Assembly (NCBI GenBank): GCA_902762955.1
Contig: CACWQH010000002.1
Location: forward strand, 78,934 to 142,933
Reading direction: 5' to 3'
DNA length: 64,000 nt
From: an uncultured Lachnospiraceae bacterium
GTDB taxonomy: Bacteria > Bacillota > Clostridia > Lachnospirales > Lachnospiraceae
Below are positions 16,867-28,547 of the stretch, in pieces. Below the pieces are notes generated by a model. It was given only the letters and a program-made list of their open reading frames with translations, was not told the DNA's origin and searched no databases. Within the stretch, counting starts at the first letter, position 1; every line of letters starts with the position of its first letter. The position numbers and the translations under genes were made by a program.

Positions 16867-16980
16867 TTAACCCTGGCGCTGTTTGTGCTTTGGATTTTCG
16901 CAGATTATTCTAATACTGCCTTTTCTTTTAATGACTTTGCACTTATCGCAAATTGGTTTTACTGATGCTCTAACCTTCAT
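16867..16980 (-). CDS. rpmJ: 50S ribosomal protein L36
   Basis: A 37-residue protein, [20 protein letters not shown] and so on, ending HKQRQG. Zinc-binding form: C11, C14, C27 and H32 are all present. AAAGGAG lies upstream of the ATG at 16980. Sits after infA as is normal in Firmicutes. Confidence 0.97.
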   Translation of the reverse strand: MKVRASVKPICDKCKVIKRKGSIRIICENPKHKQRQG

Positions 16981-17129
16981 TAAAATGCACTCCTTTCAAA
17001 AAAGTCCGCTACAAATTGATATTCTATCATTCTTTTTACCAATTTGCAAGCATTATTTTTACAAATTTTTCCCTTATTAATGATACCAATATTAAAATAT
17101 GAAATATTACTATCTTATACAGAAAGATA

Positions 17130-17154
17130 ATGCCGGCTTTTAACAAGCCGGCAT
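17130..17154. terminator. Strong hairpin between infA and rpmJ
   Basis: Perfect 10-bp GC-rich stem ATGCCGGCTT (17130-17139) / AAGCCGGCAT (17145-17154) with a 5-nt loop. No long T-run follows on the minus strand (TTATC), so it may be a weak terminator, an attenuator or an RNA-processing site. Confidence 0.5.
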
Positions 17155-17167
17155 ATAACCAACTATC

Positions 17168-17386
17168 TTATTTTGCTCTCCAAGTGATACGACCTTTGGT
17201 CAAATCATAAGGAGAAAGAACAACCGTTACCTTATCTCCCGGAAGAATCTTAATGTAGTTCATTCTGAGTTTTCCACTTATGTGTGCTAATACCTTAAGT
17301 CCATTCTCAAGTTCTACCTGAAACATAGCATTTGGAAGCTTTTCAAGAACAGTTCCTTCCATTTCAATTTCATCTGCCTTTGGCAT
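17168..17386 (-). CDS. infA: Translation initiation factor IF-1
   Basis: 72 residues, the usual S1-like OB fold that blocks the A site during initiation: [43 protein letters not shown] ([18 protein letters not shown]). Follows map in the superoperon. Confidence 0.98.
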   Translation of the reverse strand: MPKADEIEMEGTVLEKLPNAMFQVELENGLKVLAHISGKLRMNYIKILPGDKVTVVLSPYDLTKGRITWRAK

Positions 17387-17407
17387 AAAATAAACCCTCC
17401 TATAATT

Positions 17408-18175
17408 CTACAAATCAATTCCTTCTGCTCTGGATAAAATCTCAGGCTCGCCTTCTGTTATAAGAATTGTATTCTCATAATGTGCCGAAAGCTCACCGTC
17501 AGCAGTAACTACTGTCCAATCATCATCAAGCCATTCTACTTCATGAGTTCCTATGTTAATCATAGGTTCAATCGCTATGGTCATTCCGGCTTTAAGCTTA
17601 GGTCCTTTTCTTCCTCTTGGGAAGTTTGGAACCTCCGGTGCCTCATGAAGATTTGCTCCGACACCGTGTCCAACCAAATCCTCTACTGCCGTATAACCTC
17701 TTGCTGTTATATAATCATATACCGCCATGGATATATCATTTATATGATTGCCTTCCTTACAAACCTTAAGTGCTTCAAAGAAGCTCTCCTTGGTTGTCTT
17801 AATCAGATCTGCAGCCTTGTCGCTTATCTTACCTACCGGATAAGTTCTGGCCGAATCCGAATGATATCCTTCATATATTACTCCGGCATCAAGACTGACT
17901 ATATCGCCTTCCTGAAGGATTCTGTGCTTTGAAGGTATTCCGTGAACGACCTCATCATTTACGGATATACATATCGAAGCAGGATAGCCGTTGTAATCCA
18001 GAAATGAAGGTATACATCCGTAGCTTCTTATCACATCCTCACCTATTTTATTAAGCTCATAGGTAGAAATGCCCGGTCTTACCGCCTTCTTCATCTCCTC
18101 ATGTGTTATAGCAAGAATTCTTCCTGCTTCTCTCATTAAGTCTATCTCTCTGTGTGATTTAATTATTATAGCCAT
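17408..18175 (-). CDS. map: Methionine aminopeptidase, type I
   Basis: Removes the N-terminal methionine of nascent proteins. 255 residues. Metal-binding residues are seen in DAGVIYEGYHSDSART (two aspartates), GHGVGANLHEAPEVPNF (histidine) and IAIEPMINIG (glutamate). Starts 4 nt after the adk stop. Confidence 0.97.
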   Translation of the reverse strand: MAIIIKSHREIDLMREAGRILAITHEEMKKAVRPGISTYELNKIGEDVIRSYGCIPSFLDYNGYPASICISVNDEVVHGIPSKHRILQEGDIVSLDAGVIYEGYHSDSARTYPVGKISDKAADLIKTTKESFFEALKVCKEGNHINDISMAVYDYITARGYTAVEDLVGHGVGANLHEAPEVPNFPRGRKGPKLKAGMTIAIEPMINIGTHEVEWLDDDWTVVTADGELSAHYENTILITEGEPEILSRAEGIDL

Positions 18176-18179
18176 GTCA

Positions 18180-18893
<714 letters not shown>

Positions 18894-19017
18894 TTAATCA
18901 AATTTATATGCAAATATTAATATACAACAAACTTAATTTTTTATCAAGAAAATAAAATGGTCTATAATTAGGAATAGGAATGTATCCAAAGATACACTCC
19001 TTATTTCCTATATTATA

Positions 19018-20331
19018 CTAATTTGATAAGAAACCTGAGTAGTTTCTTACTATCATCTTTGATTCAATCTGCTTAATTGTCTCTATGATAACACCTACTA
19101 TGATGATGAGTGATGTACCGCCAAAGGATACATTTGCACCAAACATTCCATTGAAGAATATAGGTATTATTGCAACAATTATAAGTCCGACTGCACCGAT
19201 GAAAACTATATAGTTCAGTATTTTATTAAGATAATCCTGTGTTGGCTTGCCCGGTCTTATACCAGGTATAAAACCGCCACTCTTCTTCATATTGTTTGCA
19301 ACCTCCATCGGATTAAATGTAACCGATGTATAAAAGTATGCAAAGAAGAATACCAAAAGGATATATACTATAAGACCTATGCTGGCCCAAGGATATGCCT
19401 TGTTAAACCAATAGTTTGAATTCATTCCCTGCATGATCTTAGCCCATGTGCTGGAAGTCTTAATGTTAAATAAGTTAACAATTACTGCAGGTACCGATAA
19501 AAGTGATGATGCAAAGATGATCGGGATAACACCTGAAGTATTAACCTTGAGAGGTATATGACTTCCTCTTCCGCCAACCATACGTCTTCCCTGAACCTTC
19601 TGTGCATATTGAACAGGGATTTTTCTTTCACCATCCTGTAAAAGTACAACAAGTGCAACTGTTATAATGATTACTGCTGCTACAATAACTATAGCAATAA
19701 CCATATTGACTATATCCTTACCCTTAACAAACTTAAGATATAAATCATAAAAATCACTAGGCATTCTTGATACGATGTTTATAAGAAGTATGATTGAAAT
19801 ACCATTACCAACACCGTAATCTGTAACCTTTTCACCAAGCCACATAACAAATGTGCTTCCGGTTGTAAGTGTTATTATGATTACAAGATATCCAAGTACA
19901 CCGCTTATAGTAAGGTAATTACCTCTGTCAAAGCCGATGCAAAGGCCAAGACTCTCGATTACTGCAAGAAGAATAGTTACATATCTTGTAATTGCAGTTA
20001 TCTTCTTACGTCCATCTTCTCCATCCTTCTGCATTTCCTCTAAAGCAGGAATTGCAATTGTAAGGAGCTGTATAATGATGGATGAAGTAATATACGGTGT
20101 AACGTTAAGCGCAAATATTGACATCTGCGTAAATGAGCCTCCGGTAAATGAACTTAAGAAGCTGTTAGCATCTCCGAGTGCATTTTCCAGATATTCCTTA
20201 ACTGCCTGAGTATTAAGCCCCGGTACAGGTATAAGACAACCAAGTCTTATTACTACAAGAATAAGCAGAGTGAATAATAATCCATTTCGTATTTCTTTAA
20301 CTTTAAGTGCATTACTTAAGGTCTTGAACAT
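19018..20331 (-). CDS. secY: Protein translocase subunit SecY
   Basis: Channel subunit of the Sec translocon; 437 residues and ten membrane helices. Conserved parts include RLGCLIPVPG near the N-terminus, GSTFVMWLGE, GVGNGISI and RGSHIPLKVN (cytosolic loop). Starts 1 nt after rplO stops. Confidence 0.98.
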   Translation of the reverse strand: MFKTLSNALKVKEIRNGLLFTLLILVVIRLGCLIPVPGLNTQAVKEYLENALGDANSFLSSFTGGSFTQMSIFALNVTPYITSSIIIQLLTIAIPALEEMQKDGEDGRKKITAITRYVTILLAVIESLGLCIGFDRGNYLTISGVLGYLVIIITLTTGSTFVMWLGEKVTDYGVGNGISIILLINIVSRMPSDFYDLYLKFVKGKDIVNMVIAIVIVAAVIIITVALVVLLQDGERKIPVQYAQKVQGRRMVGGRGSHIPLKVNTSGVIPIIFASSLLSVPAVIVNLFNIKTSSTWAKIMQGMNSNYWFNKAYPWASIGLIVYILLVFFFAYFYTSVTFNPMEVANNMKKSGGFIPGIRPGKPTQDYLNKILNYIVFIGAVGLIIVAIIPIFFNGMFGANVSFGGTSLIIIVGVIIETIKQIESKMIVRNYSGFLSN

Positions 20332-20332
20332 A

Positions 20333-20773
20333 CTAAATCACCTCAACTTTTCCGCCAAGAGCTGTAATCTTCTCCTCAGCTGCCTTACTGCATGCATTAA
20401 CCTTAACAGTAAGCTTCTTAGTTAACTCTCCATTTCCTAATATCTTAACGCCATCTCTTGCATTTTTAACGATACCAGCCTCGATGAGAGATGCTACGGT
20501 TACCTCAGCACCATCATCAAATCTCTCAAGAGCTGAAATGTTGATTGCTACGATTTCCTTGTGGTTTCTGCACTTGAAACCTCTCTTAGGAATTCTTCTA
20601 TAGAGTGGCATCTGGCCACCCTCAAAACCAGGTCTTGGTGCGCCTGAACGAGCCTTCTGACCTTTATGTCCCTTACCTGCGGTCTTGCCATTTCCTGAAC
20701 CATGTCCACGGCCTCTTCTGAAGCTGTCACTCTTAGTTGCACCTTCAGCCGGCTTTAAACTTGATAAATCCAT
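20333..20773 (-). CDS. rplO: 50S ribosomal protein L15
   Basis: 146 residues; glycine/arginine-rich N-terminus ([32 protein letters not shown]) and a globular C-terminal domain. In the usual rpmD-rplO-secY order. Confidence 0.98.
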   Translation of the reverse strand: MDLSSLKPAEGATKSDSFRRGRGHGSGNGKTAGKGHKGQKARSGAPRPGFEGGQMPLYRRIPKRGFKCRNHKEIVAINISALERFDDGAEVTVASLIEAGIVKNARDGVKILGNGELTKKLTVKVNACSKAAEEKITALGGKVEVI

Positions 20774-20802
20774 GACTTTACCTCCTTTTTCAATATAATT
20801 TC

Positions 20803-20985
20803 TTAAGCCTCTTCAACTTTTACTAAATGTCTAACCTGTTTAACCATTCCCTGAGTTGCTGCATTGTTAGGTAACTCAACAGTCTTATGCATCTTGTTAA
20901 GACCTAATGCCTTTACAGTAGCTCTATGCTTAGGAATAGCACCAATAGGTGATTTAACCAATGTTACTTTAACCTTATCTGCCAT
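20803..20985 (-). CDS. rpmD: 50S ribosomal protein L30
   Basis: 60 residues, ferredoxin-like fold; [23 protein letters not shown] is read in its parts VKSPIG and [18 protein letters not shown] before the ATG. Between rpsE and rplO. Confidence 0.97.
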   Translation of the reverse strand: MADKVKVTLVKSPIGAIPKHRATVKALGLNKMHKTVELPNNAATQGMVKQVRHLVKVEEA

Positions 20986-20998
20986 TTCAATTACCTCC

Positions 20999-21508
20999 TT
21001 AGCCCATGATCTCGTCTAAAGACTTACCACGGAGTTTAGCTACTTCCTCAGGTGATTTAATCTTTGAAAGGCCTTCGATTGTAGCAAGAACAACGTTCTG
21101 CTTATTATTTGAACCTAAGGACTTTGTACGGATGTTCTTGTATCCGGCAAGCTCAAGTACTGAACGAGCAGGACCACCTGCGATGATACCTGTACCTTCC
21201 GGAGATGACTTAAGTAATACTCTTGCACTACCGAATTCTCCAGTCCAGTCATAAGGTATACTTCCGTTTTCATTTATATTTACCTTAACTAACTTCTTGA
21301 TAGCATCTTCTTTTCCCTTACGGATTGCTTCAGGAATTTCAGTTGCCTTACCAACACCTGCACCGATGTGGCCGTTCTTATCACCAACAACTACGAGAGC
21401 AGCAAATCTCATGTTACGTCCACCTTTAACAACCTTAGTAACACGCTTGATATTAACAACCTGCTCTTCTAATTCTAACTTGCTGGCATCTATAATTTCA
21501 TGCTTCAT
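20999..21508 (-). CDS. rpsE: 30S ribosomal protein S5
   Basis: 169 residues. Helps decoding accuracy and mRNA entry. [39 protein letters not shown] and [16 protein letters not shown] (in parts) are the family signatures. Confidence 0.98.
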   Translation of the reverse strand: MKHEIIDASKLELEEQVVNIKRVTKVVKGGRNMRFAALVVVGDKNGHIGAGVGKATEIPEAIRKGKEDAIKKLVKVNINENGSIPYDWTGEFGSARVLLKSSPEGTGIIAGGPARSVLELAGYKNIRTKSLGSNNKQNVVLATIEGLSKIKSPEEVAKLRGKSLDEIMG

Positions 21509-21526
21509 AGAAAATTTCCTCCTTTA

Positions 21527-21895
21527 TTAGAATTCCAGGCCTGCTTCTCTTGCTGCATCTGCCAAAGCCTTAATCTTACCCTGATATATAAAGCCGCCTC
21601 TGTCAAAGACAACTTCCTTGATGCCTGCATCAAGTGCCTTCTTAGCGATTACCTGTCCTAAGTAAGCTGCTGCTGCAACATCATTTGTCTTCTCTAACTG
21701 ATCCTTAACATCCTTCTGAACTGTTGAAGCTGACACTAAAGTGTTTCCTACTGTATCATCAATAATTTGGGCGTACATATGATTATTACTTCTGAATACA
21801 GCAAGACGAGGTCTTTCCGCAGTGCCGTTGAAACGGTTACGAATCTTTAAATGTTTTTTAGTACGTATAGCACTTCTTGATTCTTTCTTAATCAT
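21527..21895 (-). CDS. rplR: 50S ribosomal protein L18
   Basis: Binds 5S rRNA. 122 residues from ATG 21895 (MIKKESRS), which has AAGGGAG 8 nt upstream; an in-frame GTG nine bases earlier overlaps that site. [20 protein letters not shown] and [23 protein letters not shown] are typical. Confidence 0.97.
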   Translation of the reverse strand: MIKKESRSAIRTKKHLKIRNRFNGTAERPRLAVFRSNNHMYAQIIDDTVGNTLVSASTVQKDVKDQLEKTNDVAAAAYLGQVIAKKALDAGIKEVVFDRGGFIYQGKIKALADAAREAGLEF

Positions 21896-21912
21896 CTTTT
21901 TCACTCCCTTAA

Positions 21913-22452
21913 TTATTTCTTACCAGTCTTACCAACTTTACGTCTTATAACCTCATCAGCATACTTGATACCCTTGCCCTTGTATGGCTCAGGTGCTCTC
22001 TTCTCTCTGATTTCGGCAGCATATTGGCCAACTTTTTCTTTATCTATACCACTTACTATTATCTTGTTACCATCAACTGTTGTAGTGATTCCTTCAGGAT
22101 CTATCATATCAACAGGATGTGAATATCCGAGTGCAAGGTTTAACTTGTTACCCTGCTTTGCTGCTCTGTAACCTACACCGTTTACCTCGAGCACCTTCTG
22201 ATATCCTTCGGTAACACCGATTACCATGTTATTAATAAGAGTTCTTGTAAGTCCGTGTAATGACTTCATCTTCTTTAAATCATTTGGTCTCTTTACAACA
22301 ATCTCTTCGCCCTCTTTGCTGATCTCCATCTCAACAGGAAGTACTCTCTCAAGAGTTCCCTTAGGGCCTTTTACAGTCACCTTGTTATTTTCTGCTATAT
22401 CTACTGTAACGCCTGCAGGTATAGCGATAGGCATTCTTCCGATACGTGACAT
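21913..22452 (-). CDS. rplF: 50S ribosomal protein L6
   Basis: 179 residues with the two related domains of L6; [15 protein letters not shown] start and the C-terminal [13 protein letters not shown] block near the sarcin-ricin loop contact. Confidence 0.98.
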   Translation of the reverse strand: MSRIGRMPIAIPAGVTVDIAENNKVTVKGPKGTLERVLPVEMEISKEGEEIVVKRPNDLKKMKSLHGLTRTLINNMVIGVTEGYQKVLEVNGVGYRAAKQGNKLNLALGYSHPVDMIDPEGITTTVDGNKIIVSGIDKEKVGQYAAEIREKRAPEPYKGKGIKYADEVIRRKVGKTGKK

Positions 22453-22491
22453 TTCGCCGTCCTCCTTAATATTTATCCGAAGCTGTACTTA

Positions 22492-22893
22492 CTACCATAT
22501 AAATGCAAGTACCTCTCCACCAACATTTTCTTTTCTTGCTTCCTTATCAGTTAATACACCCTTGTTAGTTGAAATAATTGCAACTCCAAGACCGCCAAGA
22601 ACCTTTGGAAGTTTATCCTTTGATGCATATACACGAAGTCCCGGCTTTGAGATTCTCTTAAGGCCTGTAAGGATCTTTTCGTTTTTGTCTGCACCATACT
22701 TAAGTGTAATCTTAATAGTTTTAAAGTTACCCTCTTCTATAACGTCAACTGCCTTTACATATCCCTCTTTAAGAAGAATATCCGCAATCGCCAGCTTCAT
22801 CTTAGATGCCGGTATATCTACTGTATCATGTTTTGCAGTATTTGCATTACGAATTCTTGTAAGCATATCTGCAATTGGATCGCTCATTGACAT
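22492..22893 (-). CDS. rpsH: 30S ribosomal protein S8
   Basis: 133 residues, [18 protein letters not shown] start and the C-terminal [21 protein letters not shown] (in parts). Binds 16S rRNA helix 21. AAGGAGG upstream. Confidence 0.98.
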   Translation of the reverse strand: MSMSDPIADMLTRIRNANTAKHDTVDIPASKMKLAIADILLKEGYVKAVDVIEEGNFKTIKITLKYGADKNEKILTGLKRISKPGLRVYASKDKLPKVLGGLGVAIISTNKGVLTDKEARKENVGGEVLAFIW

Positions 22894-22918
22894 AATTTAC
22901 TTGCCTCCTTAATTAATC

Positions 22919-23104
22919 TTACCAGCTAGACTTCTTAACGCCTGGTATCTGTCCCTTATATGCTAACTCTCTGAAGCATACTCTGCATATTCCGTACTTT
23001 CTAAGTACTGAATGTGGACGTCCGCATATTTTACAACGAGTATATTCTCTGGTTGAAAACTTCTGCTTGCGCTCCTGTTTTACCTTCATTGATGTTTTTG
23101 CCAT
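22919..23104 (-). CDS. rpsN: 30S ribosomal protein S14, zinc type
   Basis: 61 residues, the short zinc-binding (type Z) form: CKIC and CRVC pairs separated by 12 residues. Place between rplE and rpsH is standard. Confidence 0.97.
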   Translation of the reverse strand: MAKTSMKVKQERKQKFSTREYTRCKICGRPHSVLRKYGICRVCFRELAYKGQIPGVKKSSW

Positions 23105-23117
23105 TATTCTTCCTCCT

Positions 23118-23657
23118 CTACTTGCTAAACGGCATACCGAAAAGTGTCAATAATTCACGAGCTTCCTCGTCTGTCTCAGCAGTTGTTACAAATATAACAT
23201 CCATACCTCTTACCTTATCAACCTTATCGTACTCGATTTCCGGGAAAATAAGCTGTTCTTTAATTCCTAATGCGTAATTACCTCTACCATCAAATGCATT
23301 AGGGTTAACACCTCTGAAGTCACGTACTCGTGGCAATGCAAGGTTTACAAGTCTGTCTGTAAACTCATACATCTTCTCGCCTCTAAGTGTTACCTTACAG
23401 CCAATTGGCATACCTTCTCTTAACTTGAAGTTTGCAACTGACTTCTTAGCACGTGTTATAACAGCCTTCTGACCTGTGATAATCTCCAAATCCTTTACAG
23501 CTGCATCTAATACTTTGGCATTTTCTCTTGCTTCACCAACGCCCATATTGATAACAATCTTCTCAAGCTTTGGTATCTGCATAACGTTTTTATATCCGAA
23601 CTTCTTCATCATAGCATCTTTAATTTCGTTGCTATACATTTCTTTAAGTCTGCTCAA
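23118..23657 (-). CDS. rplE: 50S ribosomal protein L5
   Basis: 179 residues; binds 5S rRNA and the P-site tRNA. Recognised by [32 protein letters not shown] (in parts) and [14 protein letters not shown]. Confidence 0.98.
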   Translation of the reverse strand: MSRLKEMYSNEIKDAMMKKFGYKNVMQIPKLEKIVINMGVGEARENAKVLDAAVKDLEIITGQKAVITRAKKSVANFKLREGMPIGCKVTLRGEKMYEFTDRLVNLALPRVRDFRGVNPNAFDGRGNYALGIKEQLIFPEIEYDKVDKVRGMDVIFVTTAETDEEARELLTLFGMPFSK

Positions 23658-23684
23658 AATCCTGTGCCTCCTTTCCTACGCTTC

Positions 23685-24002
23685 CTAATCGATAACTTCT
23701 AACTTACCATCAACCTTAGCTACTCTGACCTTATCCTTCTTTTCGCCTTGGAAGCCAACTCTAACTGTCTTACCCTTGTAAAGGTACATAACATTAGATA
23801 TATCAATAGGAGCTTCCTTATCTATAATTCCGCCCTGCTGATTCTGCATACTAGGCTTACTATGCTTGTGAACTATATTAACACCTTCAACTAATACTGT
23901 ATTATTCTTAGTATCAACTGCTAATACTTTACCTTCTTTGCCTTTATCCTTGCCGGCAATTACTTTAACAAGATCGTCTTTTTTGATTTTTGTTGTTGCC
24001 AC
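23685..24002 (-). CDS. rplX: 50S ribosomal protein L24
   Basis: 105 residues with the KOW motif at the start (KKDDLVKVIAGKDKGKEGKV, 20 residues). Early assembly protein near the exit tunnel. Confidence 0.97.
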   Translation of the reverse strand: MATTKIKKDDLVKVIAGKDKGKEGKVLAVDTKNNTVLVEGVNIVHKHSKPSMQNQQGGIIDKEAPIDISNVMYLYKGKTVRVGFQGEKKDKVRVAKVDGKLEVID

Positions 24003-24014
24003 AGTCTCTACCTC

Positions 24015-24383
24015 CTATAATACTTCCGGTGCCAAAGAAACTATCTTCATGAACTTCTTGTCTCTTAACTCTCTAGCGACAGGTCCAAATATACGAGTTC
24101 CTCTTGGATTACCATCATCCTTTATAATTACTGCTGCATTCTCATCAAACTTGATGTAAGAACCGTCCTTACGACGTGCTCCCTTCTTTGTACGAACTAC
24201 AACAGCTTTAACAACGTCACCCTTCTTAACAACTCCGCCTGGTGTTGCATCTTTAACTGAGGCAACGATGATATCACCAATATTTGCATATCTTCTTGTA
24301 GAACCGCCTAATACTCTGATGCAAAGGATTTCCTTAGCACCTGTATTGTCAGCAACTCTAAGTCTTGTTTCCTGCTGAACCAT
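24015..24383 (-). CDS. rplN: 50S ribosomal protein L14
   Basis: 122 residues, [18 protein letters not shown] start and [13 protein letters not shown] near the C-terminus. Forms an intersubunit bridge. Confidence 0.98.
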   Translation of the reverse strand: MVQQETRLRVADNTGAKEILCIRVLGGSTRRYANIGDIIVASVKDATPGGVVKKGDVVKAVVVRTKKGARRKDGSYIKFDENAAVIIKDDGNPRGTRIFGPVARELRDKKFMKIVSLAPEVL

Positions 24384-24396
24384 TGTATTTGCCTCC

Positions 24397-24651
24397 TTAC
24401 TTTGCTTTCTCGATTATCTCAACAAGTCTCCATCTCTTATCCTTAGATAAAGGTCTTGTCTCCATAACTCTTACTCTATCACCAATCTTACACTCATTGT
24501 TCTCATCATGAGCCTTGAGTTTGTAAGTTCTCTTTACAATCTTACCGTAAAGAGGATGCTTTACATTATCAACGATTGATACAACAATTGTCTTATCCAT
24601 CTTATCACTTGTAACTAAACCTACACGTGTTTTTCTCAGATTTCTGTCCAC
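24397..24651 (-). CDS. rpsQ: 30S ribosomal protein S17
   Basis: 84 residues, OB fold: [15 protein letters not shown] and [19 protein letters not shown]. Between rpmC and rplN. Confidence 0.98.
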   Translation of the reverse strand: MDRNLRKTRVGLVTSDKMDKTIVVSIVDNVKHPLYGKIVKRTYKLKAHDENNECKIGDRVRVMETRPLSKDKRWRLVEIIEKAK

Positions 24652-24674
24652 AATATTTCCTCCTTTACGATATC

Positions 24675-24878
24675 TTAAGCTTTAGCCTTCTGGGCTATAA
24701 CTGTCTGTATTCTTGCAATATTCTTTCTAACATCCTTGATTCTGCTTGTATTCTCAAGCTGATTAGTGGCATTCTGGAATCTTAAGTTAAATAATTCCTT
24801 CTTAGCAGCTACTAAATCGCTCTGTAACTCATCAAGTGATTTTGCGTTTAATTCTTCTTTATATTCCTTAAGCTTCAC
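24675..24878 (-). CDS. rpmC: 50S ribosomal protein L29
   Basis: 67 residues from a GTG start at 24878 ([10 protein letters not shown]), chosen because GGAGG lies 9 nt upstream; the gene then overlaps rplP by 11 nt. Two long helices, with [10 protein letters not shown] and IARIQTVI. Docking site for SRP and trigger factor on the ribosome. Confidence 0.95.
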   Translation of the reverse strand: MKLKEYKEELNAKSLDELQSDLVAAKKELFNLRFQNATNQLENTSRIKDVRKNIARIQTVIAQKAKA

Positions 24879-25314
24879 TGCTAGTACCTCCTTCTTCAAC
24901 TTCCAAATCTGCCTTTGATACAATCTTACACTTTACAGGTAACTTGTGTGTTGCAAGACGAAGAGCCTCCTTTGCTGTCTCCTCAGGAACACCTGCGATT
25001 TCAAACATAACTCTTCCCGGCTTAACAACTGCTACCCAGTATTCAAGAGATCCTTTACCGGAACCCATACGAGTTTCAGCCGGCTTAGCTGTAACAGGCT
25101 TGTCTGGGAAAATCTTGATCCAAACCTTACCATTACGCTTTACGTAACGTGTCATAGCAATTCTGGCTGCCTCTATCTGATTTGACTTGATCCATGCCGG
25201 CTCAAGTGCAATTATACCATACTCACCATTAGTAATTTTATTTCCTCTAAGCGCCTTGCCCTTCATACTTCCTCTGAACTGCTTACGGTGCTTAACTCTC
25301 TTAGGCATTAACAT
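24868..25314 (-). CDS. rplP: 50S ribosomal protein L16
   Basis: 148 residues; [13 protein letters not shown] start after two extra residues. The first ATG (25314) overlaps the rpsC stop as TAATG, with GGGAG 9 nt upstream, so coupled initiation there is likelier than at the second ATG. Key blocks: [36 protein letters not shown]. Organises the A-site tRNA binding region. Confidence 0.97.
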   Translation of the reverse strand: MLMPKRVKHRKQFRGSMKGKALRGNKITNGEYGIIALEPAWIKSNQIEAARIAMTRYVKRNGKVWIKIFPDKPVTAKPAETRMGSGKGSLEYWVAVVKPGRVMFEIAGVPEETAKEALRLATHKLPVKCKIVSKADLEVEEGGTSSEA

Positions 25315-25979
25315 TATTTATCGCTCCCTTCCTTATTTCCCTTAGTTGGGAGTACTTCGCCATGGTAAATCCATGTCTTAACACCAACCTTACCATATGT
25401 TGTATCTGCTTCAGCGAAACCATAGTCGATATCAGCACGAAGTGTCTGAAGAGGAATAGTTCCCTCACTGTAGAACTCAGTTCTTGCCATATCAGCACCA
25501 CCAAGTCTTCCTGAACATGCAGTCTTGATACCAAGTGCTCCGGCCTTCATAGCTCTACCCATGCAAGACTTCATAGCCTTTCTGAAAGAGATACGGTTCT
25601 CTAACTGTGCTGCGATGTTTTCTGCAACAAGCTGAGCATCTAAATCAGGCTTCTTAATTTCCTTGATTTCGATATTAAGCTTCTTGTCAGTAAGCTTCTG
25701 AACCTGTGACTTAATCTTTTCGATTCCTGCTCCGCCCTTACCGATTACGATACCAGGCTTAGCTGTATAAACAAATACTCTTACCTTATCAGCCTTTCTT
25801 TCGATTTCAATCTTAGAAATATTTGCTGAATAAAGTTCTTTCTTTAAAAACTCTCTGATTTTATAATCTTCAACAAGGTTATTTGAAAATTCGCTATCTT
25901 TAGTATCAGCATACCACTTAGAATCCCAATCCTTGATGATACCGACTCTTAAACCATGTGGATTAACCTTCTGTCCCAT
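25314..25979 (-). CDS. rpsC: 30S ribosomal protein S3
   Basis: 221 residues; mRNA entry-channel protein with a KH domain ([20 protein letters not shown], 20 residues). [15 protein letters not shown] start is universal. Stop overlaps the rplP start. Confidence 0.98.
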   Translation of the reverse strand: MGQKVNPHGLRVGIIKDWDSKWYADTKDSEFSNNLVEDYKIREFLKKELYSANISKIEIERKADKVRVFVYTAKPGIVIGKGGAGIEKIKSQVQKLTDKKLNIEIKEIKKPDLDAQLVAENIAAQLENRISFRKAMKSCMGRAMKAGALGIKTACSGRLGGADMARTEFYSEGTIPLQTLRADIDYGFAEADTTYGKVGVKTWIYHGEVLPTKGNKEGSDK

Positions 25980-25989
25980 TGCTTACCTC

Positions 25990-26376
25990 CTATCTTTCAT
26001 CAAGCACAATAGTGATGTGACTTGTTCTCTTTTCGATTCTATAAGCTCTACCCTGTGCTCTTGGTTGAATTCTCTTCATTGTTGGTCCCTTATTTGCATA
26101 ACACTCAGCAATGTAAAGGTCTTCAGCCTTCATACCATTGTTATTCTCTGCGTTAGCAATTGCTGACTTTAATAACTTCTCTATAACCTTTGATGCATAT
26201 CTGTTGTTATAAGCAAGAATACCAAGCGCTGAAGTTACATCCTTACCTCTTATCGCATCCAATACGAAACATGCCTTAGTTACTGAAACTCTTGCATATG
26301 ACACAGTAGCCTTAGGTCTTGTATCTTTATTCTCATTTCTAAGTCTCTTAACTTGAGATCTATGTCCCTTTGCCAT
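25990..26376 (-). CDS. rplV: 50S ribosomal protein L22
   Basis: 128 residues; extended hairpin lining the exit tunnel. ATVSYARVSVTKACFVLDAIRGK (in parts) and IQPRAQGRAYRIEKRTSHI. The N-terminus is about 15 residues longer than the minimal form. Confidence 0.98.
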   Translation of the reverse strand: MAKGHRSQVKRLRNENKDTRPKATVSYARVSVTKACFVLDAIRGKDVTSALGILAYNNRYASKVIEKLLKSAIANAENNNGMKAEDLYIAECYANKGPTMKRIQPRAQGRAYRIEKRTSHITIVLDER

Positions 26377-26396
26377 TTGATGTATCCTCCTTTCGC

Positions 26397-26678
26397 TTAA
26401 CCTCTCTTACCCTTCTTTTCATCCTTACCATGTCCTCTGTAGGTTCTGGTTGCAACAAACTCACCAAGCTTGTGTCCAACCATATCCTCTGTAACATATA
26501 CAGGAACATGCTTTCTTCCATCATAAACTGCTATTGTATGACCTACAAATGAAGGGAAAATAGTTGAACGACGTGACCAGGTCTTAATAACCTGCTTGTC
26601 ATTGGCTGCATTTAATGCATCTATCTTCTTTAATAAATAATCATCTGCAAATGGTCCTTTTTTTAATGAACGAGCCAT
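26397..26678 (-). CDS. rpsS: 30S ribosomal protein S19
   Basis: 93 residues; [18 protein letters not shown] start and [18 protein letters not shown] (18 residues). Head protein between rplB and rplV. Confidence 0.98.
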   Translation of the reverse strand: MARSLKKGPFADDYLLKKIDALNAANDKQVIKTWSRRSTIFPSFVGHTIAVYDGRKHVPVYVTEDMVGHKLGEFVATRTYRGHGKDEKKGKRG

Positions 26679-26692
26679 ATAGTTTACCCTCC

Positions 26693-27535
26693 TTACTTAA
26701 CGTTCTTTCCGTCTCTTGTTCTGATTATCAGCTTGTTAGACTGCTTGTTCTTCTTTCTTGTCTTTAAGCCAAGTGCCGGCTTACCCCAAGGAGTAGAAGG
26801 ACCCGGTCTACCGATACTGGTTCTACCTTCACCACCACCGTGTGGATGGTCGTTAGGGTTCATAACGGAACCACGAACTGTAGGTCTGATACCCATATGA
26901 CGTGTACGTCCTGCTTTACCAACATTTACAAGTCCATGCTCGATGTTTCCAACCTGACCGATTGTTGCACGGCAGATAATTGGAACCATTCTCATTTCAC
27001 CTGAAGGAAGTCGGAGTGTTGCATACTTACCTTCCTTAGCCATGAGCTGTGCTGAGTTACCTGCCGAACGAACAAGCTGTCCGCCCTTTCCAGGATAAAG
27101 CTCAATGTTATGAATCTCAGTACCAACAGGGATTTCTGAAAGTGGTAAGCAGTTACCAACCTTAACCTCTGCCTTTGCACCGTTCATAAGCTCATCGCCA
27201 ACCTTTAATCCTACAGGAGCGATTATATATGCCTTCTCTCCATCAGCATAGTGAAGAAGTGCTATATTTGCTGTTCTGTTTGGATCATACTCAATTGATG
27301 CAACCTTTGCAGGTATATCATCCTTATTTCTCTTGAAATCTATTATTCTGTACTTCTGTCTGTTTCCACCACCATGATGTCTAACAGTTATCTTACCCTG
27401 GTTATTACGTCCTGCTGTCTTCTTTTTCTTAGCAAGGAGTGATTTCTCAGGAGTGCTTGTTGTAATCTCCTCAAAATCAAGACCAGTCATATTCCTTCTT
27501 GAAGGTGTATATGGGTTATATGTCTTAATTCCCAT
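26693..27535 (-). CDS. rplB: 50S ribosomal protein L2
   Basis: 280 residues, two SH3-like domains near the peptidyl-transferase centre. [20 protein letters not shown] (20 residues) and the C-terminal [15 protein letters not shown] with its conserved histidine. Confidence 0.98.
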   Translation of the reverse strand: MGIKTYNPYTPSRRNMTGLDFEEITTSTPEKSLLAKKKKTAGRNNQGKITVRHHGGGNRQKYRIIDFKRNKDDIPAKVASIEYDPNRTANIALLHYADGEKAYIIAPVGLKVGDELMNGAKAEVKVGNCLPLSEIPVGTEIHNIELYPGKGGQLVRSAGNSAQLMAKEGKYATLRLPSGEMRMVPIICRATIGQVGNIEHGLVNVGKAGRTRHMGIRPTVRGSVMNPNDHPHGGGEGRTSIGRPGPSTPWGKPALGLKTRKKNKQSNKLIIRTRDGKNVK

Positions 27536-27598
27536 TTTATTTCTCCTTTCGATACATACGTTTTATTATCACGCTTTACTGCGTATAAATCATGCTTC

Positions 27599-27898
27599 TT
27601 ACAGTCCCTCGAAGAGCTCGATATCTGCGCTCTCAGCTGTAAGCTGAACTACTGCCTTTTTAGTCTTAGCAGTCTTGCCATAGGTCATTCCACGTCTCTT
27701 TGTCTTACCGTCATAGTTCATAGTGTTAACCTTTGCAACCTTAGTTCCCTCAAACATCTTCTCAACAGCTTCCTTTACCTGACTCTTAGTTGCATCAGGA
27801 TGTACAAGGAAAGTGTATTTTTTCTCTGCCATTGCGTTCATACTCTTCTCTGTAAGTACAGGCTTAAGTATTACGTCATAATATTTAATATCTGCCAT
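27599..27898 (-). CDS. rplW: 50S ribosomal protein L23
   Basis: 99 residues; exit-site protein used by trigger factor and [23 protein letters not shown] (20 residues) start. Its ATG overlaps the rplD stop (TAATG), so translation is coupled. Confidence 0.98.
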   Translation of the reverse strand: MADIKYYDVILKPVLTEKSMNAMAEKKYTFLVHPDATKSQVKEAVEKMFEGTKVAKVNTMNYDGKTKRRGMTYGKTAKTKKAVVQLTAESADIELFEGL

Positions 27899-28518
27899 TA
27901 TGCATACACCTCCTCGATTGCTGCTACTGCATCCTTAGTGATTACAAGTGAATCATAGTTAAGGATATCATATACATTGATTGAGCTTGACATTGTAGTC
28001 TTAACAGTTGGGATGTTTCTTGCTGAAAGAACAACCTTCTCATCCTTACCCTTAGTAACTACAAGTGCCTTTGGAGCCTTAAGTGCATCTAAGATCTTAA
28101 CGAAGTTAGAAGTCTTAATCTCATCTAAGTTAAACTCATCTACTACGATGAACTTCTCATCATTTACCTTTGAAGTAAGAGCTGACTTGATAGCTATCTG
28201 CTTTTCTCTCTTATTCATCTTCTTAGAGTAATCTCTTGGCTTTGGTGCAAATACAACACCACCGCCTGCCCACTGTGGAGCTCTGATGGAACCCTGTCTT
28301 GCATGACCTGTTCCCTTCTGTCTCCAAGGCTTTCTACCACCACCGGAAACCTCTGAACGAGTCTTTGCACTCTGTGTTCCCTGACGGCTGTTTGCTAACT
28401 GTGTAACAACTGCCTTGTGTAATAATGTTTCATTTATTTCAACACCGAACACGTTATCATTAAGCTCAAGCTTATCAACTTCTTTACCTTCGATGTTATA
28501 AACTGCTACTGTTGCCAT
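27898..28518 (-). CDS. rplD: 50S ribosomal protein L4
   Basis: 206 residues; tunnel-lining loop [21 protein letters not shown] is seen in its parts [19 protein letters not shown]. In enterobacteria L4 regulates its own operon; here the leader is upstream of rpsJ and any effector is unknown. Confidence 0.98.
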   Translation of the reverse strand: MATVAVYNIEGKEVDKLELNDNVFGVEINETLLHKAVVTQLANSRQGTQSAKTRSEVSGGGRKPWRQKGTGHARQGSIRAPQWAGGGVVFAPKPRDYSKKMNKREKQIAIKSALTSKVNDEKFIVVDEFNLDEIKTSNFVKILDALKAPKALVVTKGKDEKVVLSARNIPTVKTTMSSSINVYDILNYDSLVITKDAVAAIEEVYA

Positions 28519-28547
28519 CTAATGTTCCTCCTTCCTTAAAGACCGGC